From Candidatus Endomicrobiellum glyptotermitis (GTDB taxonomy: Bacteria > Elusimicrobiota > Endomicrobiia > Endomicrobiales > Endomicrobiaceae), in the NCBI GenBank assembly GCA_031267715.1, contig JAIRYQ010000002.1, positions 248,001-312,000 on the forward strand: a DNA stretch of 64,000 nucleotides, written 5' to 3'. Position numbers and translations under genes: made by a program. The notes below the pieces were generated by a model, which ran no database searches, had not been told where the DNA came from, and worked only from the letters and a program-made list of their open reading frames with translations. Positions 9,792 through 19,342 of the stretch are shown piece after piece. The first letter of the stretch is position 1; every line of letters starts with the position of its first letter.

Positions 9792-11024
9792 TCACCCATA
9801 CCTTATTGCCTCAAGTGGATCTAACTTTGAGACTTGATAAGCTGGATAAATTCCCGCTGCTACTGTAATAATAAATGCAACAGTTGCAACCATAATTATA
9901 TCTATTGGTACTATACTAACAGGTAATTTATCAACATAGTAAACATCTTTTGGCAACTTAAATATATTAAACCATTTCAGCACAAAACTTATTGCAAGAC
10001 CCGATATAACGCCTAAAAAAATTCCAATAAAACCAACAATAATCCCCTCGTAAAAAAAGATTTTTGAAATTAAAAATCTTGAAAAACCTACCGCAGACAT
10101 TATTCCTATATCTTTTGATTTTTGAAAACTCAATAGCAAAAGATTTGAAATTATATTAAACGCAGCGACAAGTATTATAAGCAGTAAAACTAAAAACATC
10201 GTTATTTTCTCAAGTTTAAGTGCCGAAAAAAGATTTCTATTCATTTCAATCCATGTCTTTGTAACATATGGGTAAGACAGGTCTTTTTGTAGTTGTAGAG
10301 AAACTGTTAAAGCATCATAAAAATTATTTATATAGATGTCCAACCCTGTTATTTCATTCTGCATTAAGAAAAGTTTTTGTCCTTCCTCTAAATCAATAAA
10401 ACCTACAGCAGAGTCAAAATCATATATTCCGGATTGCACAACAGCTGAAACTAAAAATTCGTACATTTTAGGGATATTAAAGAAATTATCTGGGAACATT
10501 AAAATAACTTTATCACCTGCACTTACAGAAAGATTTTTGGCAAGTTCGCTTCCGAGAATTATTGATTTTTTACCTATTTTTTTACATTTAAAATCCATAT
10601 CTGAAGCGGTTATCTGCTTTGAAAGGTTCAGCTCTCTATTTTCACTTTCATAATTTATAGCTTTAATCAATATACTAATCGCAGACTTAGAATTTAAGCC
10701 TCTGACAACTCCCTGCCTAAATATAAACGGGGATACACTTAAAATATTCTTGTTCGTATTCATTTTATATTTTATTTTAACGTAATCTTTAAATGGTCTA
10801 CTATCAATCCTTGTAACCATTATATGTGGTTGTGTTCCTAAAATTTTTCTTCTTATATCATTCTGAAAACCGTTCATAACCGCCAACGTCACAATAAGTA
10901 CCGCTACCCCCAAAGCAGTACCCCCTAACGCAATAAAAGTTGTAAACATAGAAAAAAAACTCTTTCTTCTTGCTTTCAAATACCTAAATGCAATAAAAAA
11001 TTCTACGGACAATACACTACTCAT
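9792..11024 (-). CDS. lolC: Lipoprotein-releasing ABC transporter permease (LolC/LolE family)
   Basis: A 410-residue inner-membrane permease of the FtsX/MacB superfamily. A cytoplasmic start (FIAFRYLKARR) leads into one membrane segment (about residues 28-50), then a periplasmic domain of some 210 residues, then three more membrane segments (about 275-300, 320-350, 378-400), ending with the conserved tail YQVSKLDPLEAIRYG. This is the layout of LolC/LolE. Only one such gene is present here, so the complex may be a homodimer, as in bacteria with a single LolF-like permease. AAAGGA lies about nine bases before the ATG. It starts 15 bases after lysS and is followed by lolD. Confidence 0.9.
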   Translation of the reverse strand: MSSVLSVEFFIAFRYLKARRKSFFSMFTTFIALGGTALGVAVLIVTLAVMNGFQNDIRRKILGTQPHIMVTRIDSRPFKDYVKIKYKMNTNKNILSVSPFIFRQGVVRGLNSKSAISILIKAINYESENRELNLSKQITASDMDFKCKKIGKKSIILGSELAKNLSVSAGDKVILMFPDNFFNIPKMYEFLVSAVVQSGIYDFDSAVGFIDLEEGQKLFLMQNEITGLDIYINNFYDALTVSLQLQKDLSYPYVTKTWIEMNRNLFSALKLEKITMFLVLLLIILVAAFNIISNLLLLSFQKSKDIGIMSAVGFSRFLISKIFFYEGIIVGFIGIFLGVISGLAISFVLKWFNIFKLPKDVYYVDKLPVSIVPIDIIMVATVAFIITVAAGIYPAYQVSKLDPLEAIRYG

Positions 11025-11039
11025 AAGTTGAATGTCCTT

Positions 11040-12506
11040 TCACCTCATCGTAGGAAACATTATTACTTCTCTAATTGATTCAACCCCTGTCAAAATCATA
11101 ACAAGTCTATCTATCCCTATACCCAAACCACCAGTTGGAGGAAGGCCCTGTTCAAGCGCAAAAATAAAATCTTCATCATATGGCATAGCTTCTCCATCAT
11201 GCTCCTTACTCTTCATTTCCACTTGTTGAACAAATCTTTTTTTTTGTAGCTCAGGATCATTAAGTTCTGAATAAGCATTCCCTATTTCCATACCACCTAT
11301 ATAGAGTTCAAACCTTTCAGCTATTTCGGGTTGATTAAATTTAACTTTTGAAAGAGGTGAATAAATTGCCGGATAATCTGTAACAAAAGTAGGATCTCTT
11401 AAATTTGGAATAACTTTCTCTTCAAAGACCTGATCCAAGATTTTCTTATTGCTTGCATCTTTGGGTAAATCAAGATTTAAATGCTTCACTCGTTCAAACA
11501 TTTTTTTATCTTGAATATACGGTAGCAAATCAAGCCCCGCATATTCTTCCACCAGATCAAACATTTTTGCTCTTCTAAACTCTAAATTAATATTTGAGCA
11601 TATTTTGTCAGCAGCTGTTTTTATTAAAGTTTCGGTAATATTCATCATATCATTGTAGTCAGCATATGCTTTATAAAGCTCAAGCATAGTAAATTCAGGA
11701 TTGTGATTTTTATCTATCCCCTCATTCCTAAAGCTTTTACCTATTTCAAAAACTTTATCCATACCTCCGACTACGAGACGTTTTAAAAAAAGTTCTGGAG
11801 CAATCCTTAAAAACAAATCCGTATTTAAAGTGTTGTGATGCGTTGTAAACGGCCTTGCATTCGCTCCCCCAGCAAGAGATTGCAAAATAGGAGTTTCTAC
11901 TTCTACAAAATCAAGTTCCTCAAGTTTATGCCTTATAGAAGAAATAACCAAACTCCTTTTTACAAAAATATCCTTCACCTCACTATTTACAATCAAATCT
12001 AAATATCTCTGTCTATATCTTGTTTCAATATCTTTAAGTCCATGCCATTTCTCTGGTAATGGTCTAAATGCTTTTGTGAGCATAGTCCATTTTTCAGCCA
12101 TTATACTCAACTCATTTGTCTTAGTCTTAAAAGGTATCCCTTCCACCGCCATAATATCGGACGCATCAACCATACTTCTGAAAAGTCTATACTGATCTAC
12201 CCCTATTTTGTCCTCACGAACATACACCTGAATTTTAGCGTGCCCATCTTTTATATCTAAAAAAGCCACTTTACCCATATTTCTATACGTCATAACTCTA
12301 CCCGCAGCCTTAACTTTTACATCCAATACCTGTCCTTTCTCAAGAAAAAGAAAATCTCTATGTATATCAGAATTATTCCCATCTAAGACGTACTTTGAGG
12401 GGTAGGGATTTATACCGGAATTTACGAGATTTTCCGCCTTTTGTTTTCTAAGTTGAATTATATGCTCTATTGGAGTTGGCTGGCGCTTTTGCTCTTTTTT
12501 TATCAT
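11040..12506 (-). CDS. lysS: Lysyl-tRNA synthetase, class II
   Basis: Charges tRNA-Lys with lysine. The protein is 488 residues. An N-terminal OB-fold anticodon-binding domain (about residues 60-170, with [21 protein letters not shown]) is followed by the class II catalytic core: motif 1 around RQRYLDLI, motif 2 with [18 protein letters not shown], and motif 3 in [15 protein letters not shown]. The lysine-specific segment [15 protein letters not shown] is intact. It appears to head a run of minus-strand genes (lysS, lolC, lolD, ilvE, tamB) with short gaps. Upstream lies a long degraded region, so its promoter should lie within the first 100 bases or so above 12506, but I see no clear consensus. 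Confidence 0.97.
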   Translation of the reverse strand: MIKKEQKRQPTPIEHIIQLRKQKAENLVNSGINPYPSKYVLDGNNSDIHRDFLFLEKGQVLDVKVKAAGRVMTYRNMGKVAFLDIKDGHAKIQVYVREDKIGVDQYRLFRSMVDASDIMAVEGIPFKTKTNELSIMAEKWTMLTKAFRPLPEKWHGLKDIETRYRQRYLDLIVNSEVKDIFVKRSLVISSIRHKLEELDFVEVETPILQSLAGGANARPFTTHHNTLNTDLFLRIAPELFLKRLVVGGMDKVFEIGKSFRNEGIDKNHNPEFTMLELYKAYADYNDMMNITETLIKTAADKICSNINLEFRRAKMFDLVEEYAGLDLLPYIQDKKMFERVKHLNLDLPKDASNKKILDQVFEEKVIPNLRDPTFVTDYPAIYSPLSKVKFNQPEIAERFELYIGGMEIGNAYSELNDPELQKKRFVQQVEMKSKEHDGEAMPYDEDFIFALEQGLPPTGGLGIGIDRLVMILTGVESIREVIMFPTMR

Positions 12507-13474
12507 TTATTAATATTACCTTTGTCCTATCTATTCACTGCCAATATTTATAAAAAATAGATTTAAGATTATACCATTTTTAGAACTCAAGTAAGCTGAA
12601 GGAGTATCGATTTGACGATTTTACAACTCGATTTTTTTCTGACCAAGTAAACACAATGTCTAAATCGAACCACATAAAAAAAGCACGAACTGACTTACAA
12701 TTATTAAATTTATTCATTTTACATTTTTTATGTTGCAGTCTTTCTGTATATATTCACAAAAAAAGATACAATGCTTCCACCATTTCTCTCGCTGCTAAGT
12801 AATTTGTAGGGCGTTTCATCCGATAGTAAAATTCTTTTTAAAATATAAAGCAAAAATCTTGAAATTTTAGAGGTAAAAAATGGCTAAAACTTCCATAAGA
12901 ACAGTTATTTCATCTTTATAACGAAGTTCCTGAAAGTTCTGGCGATATAAAATTTACTAATGAATATAAAATTTTCGCAAAAACAAAAACATTATGACCT
13001 GTTTCATCTTAAGCAAAGATGCTAAAGTGGTTGTGTATAATAACAATGCAAGCGAATGGAACACAGAGAGAAACAGGAAAATCTATCATAAAGCAGTGAA
13101 ACAAAAAAAATAGAATTCCTGCAACAAACAACTAATGCAGATATATCCTGACATTTCCTAAACTATAAACAAATAACCGCCATAGTTTTATATGTTTTTA
13201 GCCCAATAGGCAAAAGAAACTGAAGAAAAATACTAAATTAGAAAACACCATATACTGTTTTCTAATTATCCACACTAATTATTTTAACAATCCTCAATTT
13301 TTCTTTAAAATTATCAATATATGCACACCACTTAATAGAACGAAAAAGCATTAGGGCTCAAAAACCTGTAAGGTGGTTTATCAGGGAAGGAAAGTATAAG
13401 GAAATTATCAATATTTTTATAACTGAAAAAGAAAAGATGACAAAAAAAATCAAAAACAATACTTTATCGTTATT
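12507..13474. other. Degraded DNA upstream of lysS, no intact gene
   Basis: About 970 bases with stops in all frames. Short broken readings occur on both strands. On the plus strand near 12937-13020 a frame reads LYNEVPESSGDIKFTNEYKI. On the minus strand near 12800 a frame reads FYYRMKRPTNYLAAREMVEA, interrupted soon after. I cannot assign either to a family. One strong hairpin (13236-13267) is listed separately. Confidence 0.5.
13236..13267. repeat. 12-bp perfect inverted repeat (hairpin) in degraded region
   Basis: AATTAGAAAACA (13236-13247) and TGTTTTCTAATT (13256-13267) are perfect complements around an 8-base loop. On the minus strand the stem is followed by a moderately T-rich stretch, and it lies downstream of the CpaF remnant. 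It could be that gene's old terminator. It is AT-rich, so stability is modest. Confidence 0.45.
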
Positions 13475-13900
13475 TTATCGTTTAAAAATCCCCATATTCA
13501 CAGCTATTTCTCTAGGTGAAGTCAGATATCCCCCCACCATAAATTCAGAAGCATACCATGCCATAAAAAATAAAATTGCCTTCCCACCTTTTTTTGAATG
13601 CTATTTTCAAAATCCTTTGAATCAAATCTAAAAACATCTTTAATTTCGTAAATCTTATTCATTTACTGTTGAAAACCGTAACAAGCCTCTCTTTCTCCGG
13701 CATAAAGGGGGGATATGTTACTTAAAAGAGCAGTCTTTCCTATACCAACTCCGCCAGCAATAATAATATCTCCTTTTAAGAGTACAAAAAAACTTCCAAA
13801 AATTCAACCAATGCTCTGTTAAGACTCCCAGATAAAACTAAAGAATCTAATGAAAATTTATTCTTAAGAATTTTCTTACAGAAATGCCTTTATTACAATC
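13475..13900 (-). pseudogene. Remnant of a CpaF/TadA-type secretion/pilus ATPase
   Basis: Read on the minus strand in shifting frames, this stretch matches the family in the right order. GISVRKFLR is the VTIRKF region. FSLDSLVLSGSLNRALVEFL is the segment before the nucleotide site. IIIAGGVGIGKTALLSNI is the Walker A loop (13713-13770). GERERLVTVF is where ERIVTIED is expected. GGKAILFFMAWYASEF and GGYLTSPREIA stand where GGEA...NTGH...HANSPRE stands in CpaF. At least three frame changes or stops break it, and the Walker A serine/threonine context is altered. CpaF-type ATPases power Flp/Tad pili or related secretion. No other tad gene is recognisable nearby. It is clearly non-functional. Confidence 0.72.
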
Positions 13901-13999
13901 CAATTTTTATATTTTTATCTAAATTTTTGACACAAAAAAGTAATTTTTTAGTATCGGATTTTATCGCTATAAAATTCGTGCTATCTAAATTATGATTAC

Positions 14000-14460
14000 T
14001 TAGAAAACTAAATTTACGTTTTCTCTTGCCCCTATATTATCACAATAATAAATACAGGTTTTTTCTGTATTTACCGTCTTATTTACAAAAATATTTATAA
14101 AAACTTCTTGTTTGGCGCCAAACACACTCGGATTTTCCACATTTATATTAGAATTGTCAGACAAATTTAAGACATATATTTCATCAAAACCTTTAAGCAA
14201 CGATTTTCTCATAATTCTATATGTCATTTCGTAAAGAAAAACATCATTATCAATAAGTGCTGATGTACAAAAATTATTCTCGTTTATTATGATGTAAAAT
14301 TCCCAAAGAGCAGTGAACTGCACATAATTATAATATAGTGTAGTGCGTCGTAGTGCGTCAATGTCTATTTTCTCTATTTAATCGTTTCTCCTCTATAAGA
14401 CAGATTGCCACCAATCACTAGCACATGTGGATTATCCTTTTTTACTTTGTTTTGACGCAA
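14000..14460 (-). pseudogene. Remnant of a type ISP-like restriction-modification enzyme (methyltransferase part)
   Basis: Several frames on the minus strand together recall the adenine-methyltransferase/target-recognition junction of large single-chain restriction enzymes of the LlaGI/type ISP kind. KKDNPHVLVIGGNLSYRGE (about 14376-14440) stands where those proteins have the catalytic NPPY motif, now NLSY. Downstream, one open 107-codon frame (14000-14323) gives YRIMRKSLLKGFDEIYVLNL followed by NSNINVENP and a block ending INIFV, matching the usual MRxSLL-FDEIYILDLHGNS...VFDIxQGVSINIFVK order. Stops and shifts separate the pieces, and neither the helicase/nuclease part nor the full recognition domain is readable. 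It is a dead defence gene. Confidence 0.65.
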
Positions 14461-15192
14461 TTGACTTCATCGCAGACACACAGGCACCACGAACAAGGCT
14501 CCTGTATTATAAGATCTTCTTTTTTAAGTAAAAGTGAATCCAGTATAAACCAGATTTTGCAAAGTGCCAGTATGTCTCGTTTCTGTTTCATTCCTCTATC
14601 ATCTAGATTTTGTAATCTTTCTTATCCAAACATCTTTTGTTCCTATCCTAAAAATCAACGAAAATTTCTTTTTGCTAAGTAGCAAAACCTGTAGCCCCCC
14701 AATACATATTTTAGAGGGGCTCATTTACCGCAATTATACCTTCGCCACAAATTTGCTCTACCAGTATTTTAAAATCAAGTTTTTTAATAGATCTCTCTAT
14801 ATAGATAAACAACCCTCAATTTATAAAATAATATTTCTCAGGGTATTTTTACACGCCTAGCAAAACTTATTTTTATAATACAGGGCTGTAAGCACGTTTT
14901 TGACACATAAAAATGCTTTGCTATCAGGAATAATTTTTTACTACTCCAAACAGACTTCAAATACACTTATTCGAATGAGCTTAAGTGATATTACTGTAAT
15001 AATAATCGCTTCATAGAGCCCCAAGTTTATATTAGAAATAACCCTTCCTATACAACAACAATATAACCAAAAAAGGCTGTTGTATTATAATTATTACTTT
15101 TTGTCAAAAAGTAACATCAAGTTATTTGCTATACCATTTTAAAATGGTATACTAATGTTAATATTAAGAGATATTTTTGTTTTGACATTTTC
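14461..15192. other. Degraded DNA between the restriction remnant and lptF
   Basis: No intact gene is seen. This may hold upstream parts of the restriction enzyme, too eroded to name. A G/C-rich hairpin is present at 14693-14721 (AGCCCC paired with GGGGCT), without a T-run after it. A short hairpin occurs at 15094-15114 (TTACTTTTT, three bases, AAAAAGTAA). The 22-base palindrome at 15130-15151 is listed separately. Confidence 0.45.
15130..15151. promoter_or_regulatory. 22-base perfect palindrome upstream of lptF (operator-like)
   Basis: ATACCATTTT followed by its exact complement AAAATGGTAT (15131-15150) extends by one more base pair on each side. Perfect even palindromes of this length are typical of binding sites for dimeric repressors. 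It lies about 105 bases before the lptF ATG and 40 bases before the putative promoter. It could regulate the plus-strand island or be left over from a lost gene. Confidence 0.45.
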
Positions 15193-15222
15193 TTGATATT
15201 CCAGCTTGCCGTGACCTATAGG
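15193..15222 (+). promoter_or_regulatory. Possible sigma-70-type promoter for lptF
   Basis: TTGATA at 15193-15198 and TATAGG at 15217-15222 are separated by 18 bases, about 32 bases before the lptF ATG. It is the best match in the gap at the divergent boundary, but in AT-rich DNA such matches arise by chance. Confidence 0.3.
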
Positions 15223-15254
15223 TGGATCCTTGCTATAGTTATAACCGTGATAAA

Positions 15255-16352
15255 ATGTTAAAAAAATTACATTTGTACATTATTAAGGAGTTTTTGGGTT
15301 ATTTCTTTTTTGGACTTGCTGTTTTTTCTGTTTTTTTTGTTTTAAATAATCTATTTAACCTTATAGACCTTTTTCTTTCGAGGGGAGTTCATGCTTTTTT
15401 AATTCTTAAATTGCTTGTTCTTATTGTCCCAGAGATTTTAATGTCAACAGTACCGATGGCTATACTCCTAGGTATACTAATATCTTATGGGAGATTGTCC
15501 GAAGACAATGAAATAATAGCGATGAAATCTTCCGGAGTGAACTACAAAACATTGACAATGCCAATAATAGTCCCGGTTTGCATAATATTCATTTTCCTTC
15601 TATTCTGCAATCATTTCATAGCACCGTCAGCAACTTCAAATTTTAGGAATCTCTATAAAGAAATTATTATAAAAAGACCTTTTTCTAAGCTGGCAGAAAA
15701 AACGATAAACAAAATGGGGGAATATAATTTATGTGCAAATAAAATAAATCATAAAGATAATACTCTTTCAGGAGTTAGTGTGTATAAATTTGACAATAGA
15801 AAACCTTCGACAAAGACTTATCGCATGTACGCGTCGTCAGCTATAGTTAAACCATATCCAAATGCTATTCGGATTACTCTCTATAATGGATATTTATCAC
15901 ATGCACATCCTTCAGATATGAATAGTATGACACATATTACTTTCAAGTCCTACTGCTTTTTTGTAAAGTTATACAATGAAACCAAAGATGATAACTTGCT
16001 TATACGCGGAATGTCTTCTCCGGAAATCCTTAAAACTATAAAAATCTGTAAGGAATTATACATGCCGTATAATAAGTACGAAATTGAATTATGGATTAGG
16101 TGGACCTTTGCATTTGCCTCGATTGCATTCGCTCTTGTAGCATTACCCGTAGGAATAATGACAGGAAGAGGTGGGAGAGGTATGGGTTTTGGAATAAGTT
16201 TAGGTATCATCTTAATTTACTATCTGCTAACTATATCCGTAATAGACTTAAGTAAGAAAAGATGCGTGTCAACTAGTTTCATAATGTGCCTCCCGGATGT
16301 TGTTGTCACAATATTGGGAATCTACCTGCTTATGAAAATGAGGAAAGAATAG
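15255..16352 (+). CDS. lptF: LptF/LptG family LPS export permease (first of pair)
   Basis: An inner-membrane subunit of the LptBFG transporter, which pulls LPS from the inner membrane and pushes it along the Lpt bridge to the surface. The 365-residue protein has the YjgP/YjgQ layout: an N-terminal start LYIIKEFLGYFFFGLAVFS, three membrane segments, a periplasmic jelly-roll-like domain in the middle (about 150-250) and three C-terminal membrane segments. The cytoplasmic coupling segment has the family-typical LSEDNEIIAMKSSGV. I chose the ATG at 15255 because family members start at this point; an in-frame GTG lies 11 codons earlier. The two paralogues cannot be told apart with certainty. LptB is not in view. 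Confidence 0.88.
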   Translation: MLKKLHLYIIKEFLGYFFFGLAVFSVFFVLNNLFNLIDLFLSRGVHAFLILKLLVLIVPEILMSTVPMAILLGILISYGRLSEDNEIIAMKSSGVNYKTLTMPIIVPVCIIFIFLLFCNHFIAPSATSNFRNLYKEIIIKRPFSKLAEKTINKMGEYNLCANKINHKDNTLSGVSVYKFDNRKPSTKTYRMYASSAIVKPYPNAIRITLYNGYLSHAHPSDMNSMTHITFKSYCFFVKLYNETKDDNLLIRGMSSPEILKTIKICKELYMPYNKYEIELWIRWTFAFASIAFALVALPVGIMTGRGGRGMGFGISLGIILIYYLLTISVIDLSKKRCVSTSFIMCLPDVVVTILGIYLLMKMRKE

Positions 16353-16354
16353 CA

Positions 16355-17425
16355 ATGAAAATTCTCTATAAATATATTATCAAAAGCTTTGCAAAAGTTT
16401 TTATATTTATATCATTACTGTTTATACTCATAGGGATAACATCTGAACTACTCAAGCGGAAGGAATTTTATGTGGAGCATAAAACTCCTTTTCATTTTAT
16501 ACTACTACATTTAACCTTAAATGTACCATGCTGGTTCATGCAAGCCCTCCCTATAATTACTCTAGTAGCTTTATTATTTTCTTTAGGAGACCTGTCAAAA
16601 AAAAACGAGATAATAGCAATAAAAGCTGCAGGAATAAATATTTGGAAGATCGTATCACTATTTCTCATAGCAGGTCTAATCATAGGGACAACAGAACTCA
16701 GCGTAAGAGAATTTATAATTCCCAAAACACATAAATGTAGCAGAAAGATACAAAAAGAAAAGATACAAAAAGAAACTGAATTTTCTGATTTGATATTTTC
16801 TATGCACAACAACACAAAACTTACAATAGGATATATAAATACTGATAAAAAAGTAATGAGAGATATCGTGATAGAAAAATATAATAATGATTTTAATATG
16901 GAATTTCTCATTTTATCTAAAAAGGCTATTTGGAAAAATAATATGTGGCTGTTAAAAAACGGTGTCATAAGAAAATTTAACAGTGATACTTGTGATTGGA
17001 ATGAAACTTATTTTAAAAATCACAAATTAGACATACACATAAAACCAACAGATATGGTAATACAAACAACTCCTCATAATTCCATGAACACCTTTGAATT
17101 TAAAAAATATATAAATCTCCTTAGAATTTCCGGACAGGCAACAGTTAAAGAAAGAATAGCTTTGAATATGAGATATGCGGCTGTTTTTTCTCATATTGTA
17201 GTTATGATAATTGGGATTCCTTTTGCAATAGGTCCAGGAAGAAAACTAAATAAAGCACTGAGTTTTACACTTGCCTTAATCACTACATTTATTTACTGGG
17301 GCACGCAAGCCATAACAGTATCACTTGGTGAAAACTTTATACTATACCCATTTATGGCCGCTTGGTTACCAATTTTTATATTTACTATAGTAGGCACCTA
17401 TATTCTTGTCAAAGTAAAAAAATAA
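16355..17425 (+). CDS. lptG: LptF/LptG family LPS export permease (second of pair)
   Basis: The second YjgP/YjgQ permease, 356 residues, with six expected membrane segments and a periplasmic domain between the third and fourth. The coupling segment LSKKNEIIAIKAAGI parallels the one in lptF. The ATG at 16355-16357 starts two bases after the lptF stop and is preceded by GAGGA, so the genes are translationally coupled. Together they would form the membrane core of the LPS exporter and fit with waaA and the heptosyltransferases at 54-58 kb. Which copy is F and which is G is inferred from order only. Confidence 0.87.
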   Translation: MKILYKYIIKSFAKVFIFISLLFILIGITSELLKRKEFYVEHKTPFHFILLHLTLNVPCWFMQALPIITLVALLFSLGDLSKKNEIIAIKAAGINIWKIVSLFLIAGLIIGTTELSVREFIIPKTHKCSRKIQKEKIQKETEFSDLIFSMHNNTKLTIGYINTDKKVMRDIVIEKYNNDFNMEFLILSKKAIWKNNMWLLKNGVIRKFNSDTCDWNETYFKNHKLDIHIKPTDMVIQTTPHNSMNTFEFKKYINLLRISGQATVKERIALNMRYAAVFSHIVVMIIGIPFAIGPGRKLNKALSFTLALITTFIYWGTQAITVSLGENFILYPFMAAWLPIFIFTIVGTYILVKVKK

Positions 17426-17553
17426 TAAGTAACCTCATAGTAAAATTCACATTATCCTAATTAATAAATTTTTGATAGAATGTGTGGAGAGGAAAGGTAG
17501 TTTATTGATATAAAATAGTGTAATCCAGCTATGTTTCATGCTAGGAGGCAAAT

Positions 17554-18222
17554 ATGCATATTCCTGATGGGTTTTTGAATAATAGTCTAACAGTAGGACT
17601 ACTTTCTGGGGCGTCGGTTATGTTTGGTTGTTGTTTAAAAAGAGTTCATAAAATAGCAACTGCAGCCTCATCTATAGCCTCAGGAAGTAACGGAAGTACT
17701 GGAGTCTGCACATTTGAATTTTTTAATGGCACAAATGAGTATATCCAAAAATTAACAATTATTGCGATGTGGGTATTTTCCTCTCAGATGTTTAATATTC
17801 CTGTGCAATCGAAAATTTCAGCACATTTAATAGGCGGGGTATTTACAGCTGTCATCGTAGGACCTTTTGCAGGGTTTTTAGTAATATCTTCAGTTCTTAT
17901 TGTCCAATCTACATTTTTCTCGGATGGTGGGATACTTGCACTGGGTGCAAATATTTTTAATATGGCTTTTATCGGTTCTTTTATTTCATATTATGTTTAC
18001 AAAGCAGTGGCGAGAGAAAACTATTACTTGGCCATACTTGTATCTTGCTTATTCTCGGTTTTGAGTGCTGCTTTTTTTTGTTTAATCGAGCTCAGTGTCT
18101 CTGGAATCGTGCATTTTTCGTCATCATTTAAAAATATGATGTGTTTACATCTAATTGTTGCATTATTAGAAACTGTCATCACTATAGTATTACTGTGGTT
18201 ATTAAAATTTATTTGTAAATAA
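17554..18222 (+). CDS. cbiM: CbiM-type cobalt/nickel transporter core component
   Basis: An integral-membrane S component of an ECF-type Co/Ni importer. The mature N-terminus MHIPDG is the family's metal-binding start, in which His2 and the terminal amine coordinate the metal. About six membrane segments follow over 222 residues, with the conserved SAHLIGG loop. A strong AGGAGG lies seven bases before the ATG. The next gene is a CbiN/LarN-like partner, then larB, larC and larE, which points to nickel rather than cobalt. The usual CbiQ transmembrane and CbiO ATPase genes are not adjacent, so the pair may act alone or borrow an ATPase from elsewhere. Confidence 0.92.
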   Translation: MHIPDGFLNNSLTVGLLSGASVMFGCCLKRVHKIATAASSIASGSNGSTGVCTFEFFNGTNEYIQKLTIIAMWVFSSQMFNIPVQSKISAHLIGGVFTAVIVGPFAGFLVISSVLIVQSTFFSDGGILALGANIFNMAFIGSFISYYVYKAVARENYYLAILVSCLFSVLSAAFFCLIELSVSGIVHFSSSFKNMMCLHLIVALLETVITIVLLWLLKFICK

Positions 18223-18286
18223 ATATACAAAAAAACCTGAGTAACGCCCATTCCTAAGCATTGATTATTGAAGTATCAGAAAAAAA

Positions 18287-18559
18287 ATGAAAACGAGTAA
18301 AAAAACTATTATTGTGTTGTTTCCTGTGTGTATTATACTTTTTGCAAGCCTATTTTCCTCAAAATATCCTGATACCATAGAGACATTCGCAATAAACCAA
18401 GGTTTTAAAAATCAGACTAAAGAAATAGTTTTAATATTCAACGATTATAATGATTTACCTTTTATTGTTAACCAATTCTTATCTTCCTTTTGTTCTGGTA
18501 TAATTGGATTGGTTTTGTTGTATATCTTATATAAAACAGTTAAACTTTTTACAAAATAA
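18287..18559 (+). CDS. CbiN/LarN-like PDGLE-domain small membrane protein
   Basis: A 90-residue protein with one membrane segment at the start (about residues 7-24) and one near the end (about 66-86). The intervening loop begins SSKYPDTIETFA, corresponding to the PDGLE motif of PDGLE-domain proteins that partner CbiM or are fused to it. Such proteins help insert the metal into the CbiM channel. Its position between cbiM and larB fits the nickel-transporter arrangement of Lar clusters. There is no obvious ribosome-binding site, so translation may depend on upstream flow. The stop codon is immediately followed by the larB ATG. The motif is degenerate, which lowers certainty. Confidence 0.7.
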   Translation: MKTSKKTIIVLFPVCIILFASLFSSKYPDTIETFAINQGFKNQTKEIVLIFNDYNDLPFIVNQFLSSFCSGIIGLVLLYILYKTVKLFTK

Positions 18560-19342
18560 ATGCAAAATGTAAGTGGAATAAATGAAAAAGAACAGGTATT
18601 AAAATTACTCAAACAAGTAAAAGACGGATCAATATCACCAGATGACGCTTTACTGAATTTGCAAACTTTGCCATTTGAAGATTTAGGACATACTAATGTT
18701 GATTATCATAGAGGATTGCGCCAAGGCTATGGAGAAATAATTTACGGACAAAACAAGACATCAAAACAAATTAAAGATATTGTTTCCAGCATGCTGGGAA
18801 AAGGTTTAAATAACATTATAATTACGCGGATTTGTCAATCAACAGCTAACTTTTTAATTGAACAAAAAATGGATTTAGAGTATCATCCTATTGCTAAACT
18901 TGCCACTGTAAGACGTAATAATAAAATAAAGTTAAAAGGCTCTGTTGTAATCGCATCAGGAGGCACGAGCGATATACCTGTATGTGAAGAAGCAGCTATC
19001 ACAAGTGAGGTTTTAGGAAGTTACGTTACTCGCTTATATGATGTCGGTGTTGCAGGGTTGAATCGCCTTTTATCACGGTATAACATTTTTGCAAAAGCTC
19101 GTGTTATTATAGCAGTTGCAGGTATGGAAGGAGCTCTCTCCAGCGTAATCGGTGGACTTGTAAGTTGTCCTGTTATTGCGGTACCAACGAGTGTTGGATA
19201 TGGGGCCAATTTCAACGGCCTTTGTGCACTGCTTGCCATGCTTAATTCATGTGCAAATGGCGTTTCGGTTGTTAATATTGACAATGGTTTTGGTGCAGGT
19301 TATATTGCAAATCGCATCAACAGGATGGAGAGTATTCAATGA
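18560..19342 (+). CDS. larB: LarB, pyridinium-3,5-biscarboxylic acid mononucleotide synthase
   Basis: LarB carboxylates C5 of the pyridinium ring of nicotinic acid adenine dinucleotide and releases AMP, the first step of nickel-pincer nucleotide cofactor synthesis. The 260-residue protein has a unique N-terminal part with [20 protein letters not shown] and a C-terminal PurE-like domain with [18 protein letters not shown], then [25 protein letters not shown] and a glycine-rich end. This matches LarB rather than PurE, which lacks the long N-terminus. The ATG abuts the preceding stop, and the 3' end overlaps larC by four bases (ATGA), indicating tight coupling. Confidence 0.94.
   Translation: MQNVSGINEKEQVLKLLKQVKDGSISPDDALLNLQTLPFEDLGHTNVDYHRGLRQGYGEIIYGQNKTSKQIKDIVSSMLGKGLNNIIITRICQSTANFLIEQKMDLEYHPIAKLATVRRNNKIKLKGSVVIASGGTSDIPVCEEAAITSEVLGSYVTRLYDVGVAGLNRLLSRYNIFAKARVIIAVAGMEGALSSVIGGLVSCPVIAVPTSVGYGANFNGLCALLAMLNSCANGVSVVNIDNGFGAGYIANRINRMESIQ

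Noticed and set aside
14693-14721. G/C-rich hairpin as a Rho-independent terminator
   Set aside because: Neither strand has a T-run after the stem, and no intact gene ends nearby.
14425-14860. Two plus-strand open frames of 85 and 98 codons
   Set aside because: They have no ribosome-binding site or family features, and they lie opposite or next to the decayed minus-strand restriction gene. Composition (many Ser, Phe, Ile, Lys) is that of chance frames in AT-rich DNA.
17426-17553. Possible cobalamin or nickel/cobalt riboswitch before cbiM
   Set aside because: The leader is short and lacks recognisable conserved riboswitch boxes; only a good ribosome-binding site is visible.
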